From Typha latifolia (lineage: Eukaryota; Streptophyta; Magnoliopsida; Poales; Typhaceae): a stretch of DNA of 64,000 nucleotides. The position numbers were made by a program, and so were the translations under genes. The DNA lies in assembly GCA_019914945.1 (NCBI GenBank), contig CM034113.1, positions 1,054,001-1,118,000 of the forward strand. Direction: 5' to 3'. The notes under the pieces were generated by a model. The model was not told where the DNA came from and did no database searches. It worked only from the letters and a program-made list of their open reading frames with translations. Shown here piece by piece: positions 1-10,100 of the stretch (positions within the stretch are counted from its first letter, which is position 1; each line of letters begins with the position of its first letter).

Positions 1-3000
1 TTTGCATACTTGAGCATGTATCCTAAATATTGGAAGTTACCACAAGAATATGTAGCAAGAATGTGGATGGCATAGGGTATGATTCATCAGGATAGCAGGA
101 TGAAGAGAATCGAGGATATCGGAGTAGACTACTTCAATGAATTGATATCCAAATCATTCATTGAGTCAATTGTTACAAAATGATATGTACACTTTACATG
201 ATCTATTGCATGATTTAGCAGAATCTGTTTCCAAGAATGACATTTGTAGAATTAAAGATAATATATTTAGGACAATCCCAACTAATGTTCACCATTTATC
301 TCTTTCTACTGACAATCTTGCCACACTTAAACAGAATGTCGTCTTGCTGAATAACTTGCGTTCCTTGATTTTCATGTTCCCCTTCAAAATACGTCTTGAC
401 AAAGATGATGATCTTCATGATGTTTTTAGACAGCTAAAAAGAATTCGAGCCCTTGAGTTGAGCTACTACGTCATGGAGTGCCTAATACTCTAAGTAGTCT
501 AATACATTTGCACTACTTAGATCTCTCTAACACTGGCATCGCAGATTGGCCAGATGAATTAAATAAGCTTTATCATCTCCAGACGTTAAATCTTTTTGGG
601 TTGGAGTTGTCTCATGTACCTAAAAGAATGAACAAGCAGATCAACTTGCGATACTTGTTCTGTTGGAACAAAGTATTGTCAATGATAGCTGGGATAGGGA
701 AAATGACTTATCTTCAAGAACTAATTAGCACTTTCTTTGTGCAAAATGTTCACAGATTTGAGATTGGACAGTTGAAGTACCTAAGGGACCTTCGACAATG
801 CCTTTCCATAAATAACCTCGATAATTTGCTCAGTAAGAAAGATGCCGAAGAAGCTAGGTTATGTGACAAACAGAATCTTGTTGAGTTGAGGTTAATTTGG
901 GAATACCCTAAAAGTGACGCAAATCCAGAGCTGGAGAATAGTGTATTAGAATGCCTCCAAGCGTATCCAAATCTTAAAGAACTTGTAATTGATGGCTATA
1001 ATGGCGCCCGACGTCCAAGTTGGATGATCGGTCATCATCCATTCACCAATTTTGTAAGACTCGAGCTATCTGATTGTAGAGCATGGAAGGACCTACCACC
1101 TCTTGGACAACTACCATGGGTTAAGATACTTGTACTACGGGGGATGCATGCCATTAAAGAAGTTGGTCCTGGGTTCTACGGCTCTAGTCTAGTGAAGAGG
1201 TTTCCATCATTGCAAGAGTTGACATTTGATGATTTGCCAGAATGGAGAGTATGGTCTGCACTTGAGGAGGCCCATTCATTTCCCCATCCCCTGACACTCA
1301 AAATCTTAGAATGCCCAAAACTAATAGCAATTCCTCCCCTCCCTCCTATCCTCTAAAGACTTGAACTTCGTTTTGTAGGAGTAAATGATTACCCAAAATT
1401 TCTTAGAACCATCACCTTTGCCTTCTTCCTCCTCTTCATCATTATCTTTAAGAGTTTTGGCCATCAGAGAGTGTCAAAAATTGGAGTCTCCGATGGAATG
1501 GTTGCTAGAACAGCATGAGAGATTAAAGCACTTGAAGATTTGTCTATTGAATCCCTCTGCGAGCTTAATCCTCTACTCGTGAAAGCAATTGACAAATTTT
1601 ACTAGGCTTAAAAAACTAGATATTGGGCGCTTATGATCTATGGAGGATGATATTGAGGAGGACCTAGTAGGGAATGTCAAGAATTATGATGATGAGGAGG
1701 ATGAGGACGAGGAAAGTAGCCTCTTGCTTCAATCATTGGAAAGCCTAGATATCTCTGCCTTTGTTAAAGAGGAAATACTTTCAAGGCATCTCCAAGGCCT
1801 TTTTTCTCTTCAATTGTTGAGGATATGGCGTTGCCCACTTATAATAGCCCTTTCCTTTGCTGAGGGGCTGGAACATTTTAGAAGACTCACTCGATTATCA
1901 ATTACTTATTGTTATGAGTTTATATCACTTGCAAGGCTTAAAGCGCTTCATTCCCCTGGAAGAATTGAAAGTTGTTGGATGTCCGAAACATACAACTTTG
2001 CTACCATCCTCGTAATCAGATGAAGTTGAAGTGGTGGGGGAAGATTTTGGCCTATCAACACTTTCCACTCTTTGCATCGACGACACCCTATGAAACACGG
2101 ACACTTCAAATAGCATGCCGTGTTCGTGTCCGACACTTGTCGGACACCAACACTCGTCGAACACTTATTGGACACGTATCAGATACTTCTACGACATATT
2201 CGATATTTAAAAAATTATAGAATAAATTCGGACACTCCTTAGACACCTTTAGATACTCTTGAAAAACTTTTTGAACATAAGATTTATTATATACTATAAA
2301 AGTTGATAACATAAATTATTAATTTTAGACAATTCCTGCATATGCTATAGAAATATAATGCAACAATCACAAGTTACTACATACAGGAAAATTAATATTA
2401 ATATATATTATTGTAAAATCACAGATTCGTCTATGCCATCCACTGTAGTTAAGTAATGGTAGTTAGTTATTTATTCTCAGGTAGTTAGATATTTATTCTT
2501 ATAATATAAAATTGTATTATCACGTATTAGCATTATCATTTTTGGCTTTGTAGTATTGTATACGTTTTGTTTTTCTGTCATGAATAATTTATGCATGCTT
2601 GTGTATTTATACTATAAGTTTAGAAAAATATTTCTTTAAACGTATCGATAATATATATAATGCTTTTATTTATTTATTTTGCCGTGTCCTAAACGTATCG
2701 TGTCCTGTTTTTTTAAAATTTGTCGTATCCTTGCGTCCGTATTGTGTCGTATCCGTGTCTGTGCTTCTTAGACGACACCTTGCTGCTCAAAGTACTGCTT
2801 AACAGGCCTTGCCACCCTCAAGAAACTGGAAATTATACATTCTGATCAGCAGGAAATCAACGAGGAAGGATTTCAACATCTCACCTCCCTCGAAACACTA
2901 CGCGTTAAAAAATGCCACAATCTTCAATCCTTACCTGAGTTGAAAAACCTTGACCAGCTCTACACATTGGAGATAGAGGACTGTAGCAATTTTCAGTCAT

Positions 3001-3134
3001 TGTGCAGCTTTGAGGACTTACCACTCTATCTGTTTGAGTTATCAGTACATCGATACCACGCTGATTTTAAGGAGTTGCACAATGGAACTGAACGGCGGAC
3101 CACTAATTTCATTGAGTTCATAAGTATCGATTAA
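1..3134 (+). pseudogene. CNL resistance-gene pseudogene (psNLR-A), 5' end outside the window
   Basis: The stretch aligns base by base with NLR3 from its RNBS-D region (about 36438) to its stop codon, so the window opens inside the NB-ARC. It is broken many times: an in-frame TAG at 73-75, a 1-base insertion near 176-181, a 4-base deletion near 485, a TAA at 1354-1356, an 8-base deletion near 1410, a 1-base loss near 1532, a TGA at 1634-1636, a 1-base insertion near 1955, and a 5-base deletion near 2805. A transposon also sits in the LRR region at 2089-2770. The encoded LRR segments and the acidic linker (1640-1720) remain easy to recognise, so decay is fairly recent. The final codons and the TAA at 3132-3134 match NLR3. 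A functional product is very unlikely. Confidence 0.93.
2089..2770. mobile_element. Non-autonomous MULE-like TIR transposon inside psNLR-A
   Basis: NLR3 reads continuously through this point, but psNLR-A is interrupted by 682 bases. The flanks repeat gacgacaccc (2079-2088) and gacgacacct (2771-2780), a 9-10 bp target-site duplication with one mismatch. The ends are imperfect inverted repeats: 13 of the first 16 bases match (tatgaaacacggacac against taagaagcacagacac). Both subterminal regions are rich in GACAC/GTGTC repeats. A 9-10 bp duplication is typical of Mutator-like elements. No transposase is present. The class call is inference from the duplication length and the ends. Confidence 0.72.
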
Positions 3135-3284
3135 TTGGCATGGTTGATGAACTATAGATTGCCAATTTAATATATTTCATGAGATATCATCTTATACACT
3201 TCCTCTTTTTCGTCTTTCTCAATTCCTCTACTTCAATTTCTGCCCACATTCTTCATGTCATCACCCACATTCTTTCACCGCTCT
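3135..3284 (+). repeat. Conserved 3' flank of the NLR3-type genes, copy A (first part)
   Basis: Directly after the psNLR-A stop the sequence matches the 3' flanks of psNLR-B (27984 onward) and NLR3 (38905 onward). The copy is interrupted by the element at 3285-5429 and resumes at 5430-5851. It probably represents 3'UTR and downstream DNA carried along in the duplications. Confidence 0.85.
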
Positions 3285-4346
3285 TGTCACGCCCCGATCT
3301 AGGAATATAATAGTCGCAAATCTCTAGGATAAAACTTAGAGAAAATACGAAAGCCCAAAGAACAATCAAATCTTAAAATAGATTGACATAGCGGAAATGG
3401 TACTTAACTTTTAGAATCCTTTCTAAGTGACTTTTTTAATTCGTGCAAAATAATAAGTCTTCATGAACTAAATGCCCAGCAAGTAACCCACTCCACTATA
3501 AATATATCTAATGACAAATATCAACATGTGATACATATAGTAGTAGAAAAAGAATTATAATAATATATATAAGCCGTCTTGAAAAATAAATAATTTTTTT
3601 TTGACTCTTATACTAAATTTTAAAATCCAATATATGCTAAATTAAAATCATAAATCATTCTCATTATCTCATATTGAATAAATCAATATAACAAGGAGTG
3701 ATCTATATAAAAGTGTACTATCATGAAAATCAAATTATAAATTATTTATAATATCTCAATTTAAAGAAATTAATTTGCTGGTAAAAATGTATTATCATAG
3801 AAATCGAATTATAAATAATTCATAATATCGCAATTTAAATAAATCAATATTAAACAAATCAATTTCTGCTAAAAGTGTAATATTATGGAAACCCGCCAAA
3901 ACCAATAAAATGTCATATCGTCTCTTTAATGGATACTCTAACCCGTGGGCACATCGCATTACCTAGTTACAATCGGGATGGCGTTTGGGACTTTTTTAGA
4001 TAGCCAATTCATTTAGAGTCACAGTAGTTACTCTGCGGTGCCATATCGACTTTTCCACTAGCCGTTGAGAAAGATTAAGAGTTATCAGGATAAAAATCCA
4101 AAATTTTTTTCCCTAATCCCGCTAGAGTCACTTGGTAATAGCACGTCGCAACGTTACATCTAAAAATCTTTTCTTTGGACTTATCTTTTTGAAAACAAAT
4201 TGAGTTCCAGATCTAACTTTTATCGTATTCAACTATACTGATTCATTCTGAATCTCAAGTATCAAATTCCTCAAACATCAAAATTCTCAATTCTTTAAAT
4301 ACAATATATACATGAATAATCCATAAATCTAAATACTATTGTTTTC

Positions 4347-4382
<36 letters not shown>

Positions 4383-5429
4383 CATTCTTAATAAGTGAAC
4401 ATTTGGTCTTATAAAATTACACATCTCAAAATAATATTTTACCTATAATCATCTCAAAATCTTTCTTTTTAATAAAGATCTCTCATATTTTATTTACAGA
4501 AAATAAAATATATTAGCATAAAAATCTCTTCTGTTATTTTTTGAAAATAAAATATAATATTAACTAATTTCAAAAATCTGGAAATTCATAAAAATTGGAA
4601 TATTCCTAATTTATATCCTATTTTCTGCAATAAAGATAAATATTTAATATTTTCAGAAATCTAAAAATATAAACAACAAAATCCTTTTTTTATTCCGAAA
4701 ATAATAAATCTGAATTTTCTGTAAAATATAAATAATCTTAACATCTCTAATTTTTCATTAAAAATCCTTAAAAATAACAAATCTCTTAATTTCCTATAAC
4801 ATCATCATATATTTATTATTTATAAAATTGAACAACATATGAATAAATAAAAAAAGATATTTTCAATTCATCAATTCTATTTTAATATAATAAAATTTAA
4901 GAAAATATAAGTGGGAACTTGACTTGATCGCTCCATCCAAAAATAATTTAATTTTTGCATTTAAATCGTAATCTGTATTGATTTTGATGCCCTCTATTAT
5001 TGTCTCTCTTTCTTTTCTTCCCTATAGAATGATAAACTCTTTTCTCTCTATTCTCTATAGGTTTTCATCTATATTTCTTTTTTGCTTTTTTCTCTTCTCT
5101 CTCATTAATAATCTCTTTTCTTTCTCTAATCTCTCTCAAGAATGATCTCCTTTTCTTTTTTTTCTTCTCCTTTTCTCCAAATTGCTATGATGGCGCTCTT
5201 ACCTACTCTCTTAAAATTGCATGTAGGTTTTCTTGTAGGCCCCTTTTTTTATAGTTAAGATTATAATAACAATTGTAGTAGAATAAGGATTCCAATATAT
5301 TAAAGATATATCTAAAGTTTTAATTTAATTTAATCAAATCCCAAAATATGAAAGATAAAAATAAAATTTCTCATTGGTTTATTTCTATTCTATTTATTTA
5401 TTTATGTTTTAAAATTTTGGGTTGTTACA
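3285..5429. mobile_element. Solo-LTR-like insertion (probably Gypsy-type LTR)
   Basis: The 3' flank shared by psNLR-A, psNLR-B and NLR3 is split here by 2145 bases. The insertion begins TGTCACGCCCC and ends GTTGTTACA, so it has TG..CA ends. It is flanked by gctct (3280-3284) and actct (5430-5434), a 5-bp duplication with one mismatch; the empty site in NLR3 reads gctct. The inside is AT-rich with no protein-like reading frame, and has a pyrimidine-rich tract near 5000-5200. TG..CA ends, a 5-bp duplication and no internal domain fit a solo LTR of a Gypsy element. A short-inverted-repeat DNA element is a less likely alternative. Confidence 0.65.
4350..4378. repeat. (AT)n microsatellite
   Basis: About 14 AT dinucleotides inside the LTR-like insertion. 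Confidence 0.9.
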
Positions 5430-5851
5430 ACTCTATTTCTAGTTTCCTACCTATGCTCATATGCAATTAGATATAGTTTCATTCGCAGTGCTTCTATTTC
5501 CTCTGTGTACCTATACAAGGTTTAGATATCTACTGTAGCTCTAGTCAAGTTCCACACTAATTTTGTAGGATGAGCTCCTCGCAACTAGCATTGCTGCAAT
5601 TAATCTTCTTATTGCATTCAAAATAAATATAATTTTGGCTTTGTAAGGTTATGCTTGCTTCTATTCCTCTTGCTATCAAAATATACTACTATCATCCTCC
5701 TTTGCTGCTGTTGTAAAAAGTCAAGAATGTAGGATTACCATGTGTTGATGATTTCCGCCAGTTCTCTGCAAACATTTATTACTTCTATAAGAAAAGCTCA
5801 CTGTGTTGATCATTTCAGGCAACCTTTTAACTCTGGATTGGACTCCTGCTA
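5430..5851 (+). repeat. Conserved 3' flank of the NLR3-type genes, copy A (second part)
   Basis: The segment resumes the alignment with 28136-28500 and 39055-39440 after the LTR-like insertion. Similarity ends near 5851. Confidence 0.8.
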
Positions 5852-6944
5852 TGTTTGAGTGATTGGCAGGTGTGCGGAATAAATACTTAAGCGCAGTTGA
5901 TCCGAAAGTCTAGCCCAATCCATCCGATGATCACCTGGATGATTGAGTGGTTAAACAACCAAGGTTACTTAAAAGAAAAAATAATAATTACTGGTTAAAC
6001 TGGTTTGAGAAGTTCAATTTACAAATTTTGTACAGTATGGGCTACATAAAATCTAGTTTTCCTATTTCTTAATTTTGATTTAAGTATATTGAACTAGGGT
6101 AAGAGAATATGATGTTTAATTATAATATATGCTAAAGTGTAACTATTATTTCTGATGTGATGCGAAAAAGTGAAAAAGATATTAATTTTAGAGAAAAATA
6201 AATAATATATAAAAATAATGGACTAAAATGCCCTTTGTTTTAATAATATAAATATTATTATTAAAATAATTAAAGCTTTTTAGTTACTAATTTTCAGACT
6301 TTAGATGAAGCAAATGGGCTTACATATTTTTTTTAATTTTTTAAAATAATATAAGGTTGATATTTTATTTTGAATAATAATATAACATTACGATTTTTTA
6401 TTTTCTTTTGCTTTTTGGTTTAAGCCGGCTATATTTTTTAAATATTATTGTGTACTTAGTTAATTTTAAAAAGAATTGGACAGAAATAGATTTATTTAAG
6501 TGGAAAATTATAGATAAATTAGAGAGTGTTTGAAATAGAGGTGTAGTTATTAATTTGAGTGACATGAAAAAGTAAAAAAATTAAACTTTTTAATAAAAAT
6601 TGAGTATGTGTCATGCAAATAGTATTAAAATATTATTATTAAATTTATAAAATATAACTGGAAGATCTATTTTTAACTCATATTAAACCTATCAGTAAAT
6701 TATATTAAATCTGGCATTGTAAGCATCGTGCCAGACGTGATTGCTGGATACCTGGCAGGCTGCCAAACAACTTATAGATTTCTTTCTTTTTTCAACCTTT
6801 TTAATACTTGGGTATGATTTACTAGCCCATTGGTGTTTACCAAGATAAAATGATTCCCGTTGACAATATTGCCCAAGGTCAACGCTATTTCGTACCAAGC
6901 ATGGGAAAGGAATCAGCCTCCCCATTTTGGCGCCGCAACAGGAC
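5852..6944. other. Intergenic, AT-rich, upstream of NLR1
   Basis: No credible gene. Bases about 6070-6290 form an AT-rich repeat that recurs at about 7560-7830 inside the NLR1 intron. Bases about 6790-6900 match the NLR2 upstream region around 21120-21194 and mark a shared ancestral promoter. The small minus-strand frame at 6692-6967 reads through the G-run and is not gene-like. Confidence 0.6.
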
Positions 6945-6947
6945 CTT

Positions 6948-6972
6948 CCCCCCAACCCCACCCCCACCCCCC
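6948..6972 (-). promoter_or_regulatory. Four-run G-quadruplex motif upstream of NLR1
   Basis: The plus strand carries four C-runs (6, 4, 5 and 6 bases) separated by 1-2 A. The minus strand therefore has four long G-runs with 1-2 base loops. It lies about 175 bases before the NLR1 start codon, and NLR2 and NLR3 lack it. Any regulatory role is inference. Confidence 0.5.
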
Positions 6973-7029
6973 GGAAGGAAAAAAAAAAGAAGAGAAAATC
7001 TCATCATCACTTGGTTGGTCGGCACGTAG

Positions 7030-7034
7030 TTGAC
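7030..7034 (+). promoter_or_regulatory. W-box core in the NLR1 promoter
   Basis: TTGAC (followed by T) lies in a block reading gtagttgactaat, 116 bases before the NLR1 ATG. The same block stands 123 bases before the NLR2 ATG. W-boxes bind WRKY factors, which often control defence genes; use here is inferred from conservation. Confidence 0.45.
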
Positions 7035-7145
7035 TAATATTTCCTTAACCTTCAGCAAAAGTCTGTGCTGCCATATCTTCTCCCTCTTTCATCTCATTTT
7101 CTTTACGCGCGGTTTCACTTTGCGCTTGCGGAGCAGGAGATCGAC

Positions 7146-10100
7146 ATGGCTGCCTTTGCAAATTCAATAGTACCGATCTTTGGATCTGCTGCTATCGGTG
7201 AGTTGCTGACCAGACTCAGCTACTTGTTGCTATGGCGGAACTTGTTGGACTCCAGCGTCCTAGACAAACTGGAAAAGCTGAAAGAAGTACTAATAAAGAT
7301 CAACAACGTCGTTAAAGCAGCTGCGGGGAAGGAGATCAAGAACGAGAACTTGATGCAATGGTTGATGCAGCTCAAGGATGTCGCTTACGAGGCGGACGAC
7401 CTCCTCGATACCTTCGAATACCGATGGCTCGAAAATCAGGCCGACGAGGACGAGAAGGTGATCAGTTCCTTTTGCTTCCTCTCTTTTGATTCCTCTGATA
7501 CTGTTCCCAGAAGTTATATCTTCCGTTTCTATCGCGAGGACGTTTAGCCTTGTTTAGTTTGGGTTTAAGTCCTAAATATAATTAACTAGCTTCTCATTTC
7601 TTAAAAAAAAATGGTATTTAGTTTTGAATTAGGGTAAGAGTGTAATTATTATTTTTGATATGAATGTGAAAAATTAAACAAATGCAGTTTTGGACAAAAA
7701 TAAACAATATGTAAAATTATTAGATTAAATACTCTTTAATTTTAATGATATTAGATAAAATATTATTATTGAATAAAATTAATTAGTTAAAGTTTAAAAG
7801 AATATTATAAAATTTATATTTTTAAAAAATATTTTATTGTGAGTTTATGCGCTTGTAAGCCCAAAGCTTTAGACTTAGACTTACAAGGTTATATATAATA
7901 TATTACTCTTTTTTTAAGGTTGAAGACCAATGAGTTAATTTTTGGTTTATAAGATCGCAACGAACTATAATGTAAATTCTTTTTTTAGGTTCATGCATAA
8001 AATTTTTAAGGATAACTTTATACATACCTGTTGTGACAAATTAAGTAACACTTGCAAGTGCACGAATCTATGGAGTAGATCGGCAAGTAAGGTATCGATC
8101 CCACGATGACTTGTTTGAAAATTTGAAGTGTTTGAAAATCCTAAAAATAATTTTAACCTAGTTGGAAAATAGGTTTAGAGGATTTATGGAGAAAGAAAAC
8201 CTTCCTGCAATTTTTTTAATTAAATATGAGAAATAATGTCTTGGAATCCACTTGTAGATAACACATTTCTATTAGATAACATAAATCTCTTCTTTTTCTA
8301 TGATTCACCAAGAAATCATCACCAGTGGATCGAAAGATTATCTTTACATGAACAATTCAATTTTTCATAAAAATTACGTTCTTTCTTCATTTTTAGAAAA
8401 TATGGAGTAAGAATTTTAAATCATTAGATGAATCCTTTTTAAGAAAAACAACTAATATCTAAATTCTACAAAACAAATTTAAAGTAGAAGAAAGAAGAAC
8501 CTATTTAGCAATTAAGAACACATAAGAGATTTAGAATGAAAGAAATATGTTCTCAATAAGCTTCATCCTCAACTTAAATAAAATTAGAAATTTATTTTAA
8601 TAGTTAATAACACAACTTGAATAAAAATAAACATGAGATTTAGCACTAGAGAGTTGCAGAATACTTCTTTCGAAAACAAAATCCAAATCCAAAAACAAGA
8701 GATTACGTTAAAAGAAAATTAGAATATGAACTTTGCTGACTTACAAACATTGAAATTTCTTCGAATGTGCTCTATTGTTGCCAATTGAATTGAAACAATT
8801 GTTAGTTTAAATGCTGAATTTTAAATTACAACTCCTCAAAGAAAAACTTAACAAAAAATACACAAGAAAAGATATTTTTCTCTAGCTCTCAACCCCTCTA
8901 TTTATAGACTTCTTGGAGCATGAAAATTTGCTCCAAATCGGTTGAAAATCTGTTGTGATTGTGTTTAAAATCCGCTAAATATGTGCATAAAATCTGGTGA
9001 AAATCTGTATGAAATATGTTAGAAATCTGTCGCATTAGGTAGGTAATTTGCTTGGCTAGAATTGCTGCTCAAATAGGAATTTAAAATTTGTTTACTGCTG
9101 CAATTATTGCTGAAATTGTGCCTGAATTGGAGATGAAAATTTGCTGCATTAGGTAAAGATTCCTTGTGAAAATTCTGCAACTTGATAAAGATCTAATTGT
9201 TGAAAATCTATTGCTTGATAAGAAAAGGAAAGAATTTTGACTCATTTTGATTTAGATAAGGAAGAAAGTAATTAGTTGATCATGGTTTGACTTAAGCATG
9301 ACTTGAAAGATGAGAGGTAGATTCAGTTGGTTAATAGTGGGGAAGCCTAATTCTGATTTGAGTCCAAATTTGATCATTTTTAGTGATTAAATGAGATTCC
9401 ATTGATCAGAGATCTACATATAACTAAAATATATTAATTAATTAAAATAAAATATTAACATTTAATAATTTGGGCATAACAAATATTATAATTATGAATT
9501 CCATTGATTAGAGAATTTATGTTTGGTTATCAATTATAAATAGGTATGTTAATTTTTCTTATAAAACTTGCATAACTTTATGATGCGAACCGGGTCAGAT
9601 CGAATCACATCAAGGGGAGATTGAGCTCAATGGATTGAGTCTAGTTATCTTATTTATTTATTTGGTTTAGTTAGAATCTTAGTAGGTTAGGATTCTATTT
9701 AATTAGCTAAATCCAACTTTATATAGTTTCAAAAAAATATTCGTAGAATAATATTACAATAGCTGGATAATATCACTAACCTCTAGATCTATATCTTTGA
9801 TATTCATGACTTCTATGTATAATAAAACAAAGAAATATCTCAAGAAAGATAAAGAATGATGATTTAGCTAAGTCATGCTTATATGCATATCATGTTTATC
9901 TTTAATATAAGCTAATAAGGCAAATCCTAATGAAAGTTGGTCTAGGGTTAGCCTCTGTAAATATGTGAAGTGCAACCCTAATTGATTATGATAGAATGAA
10001 TATTGAGTTAAGTTTATTTACCTTACATTACTTATCATACTTATCTTTTACTATAGCCGTTAGATCGTCGTTATCTTTTTAGGAGTGGATCATAGCCGTA

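Noticed and set aside
7065..7145. Upstream start for NLR1
   Set aside because: The 27 extra residues are not shared with the paralogues; the ATG at 7146 aligns with their starts.
8032..9481. Complete LTR element in the NLR1 intron
   Set aside because: Flanking 5-mers do not match (cctgt and aatat) and no internal domains exist; retained only as a tentative repeat.
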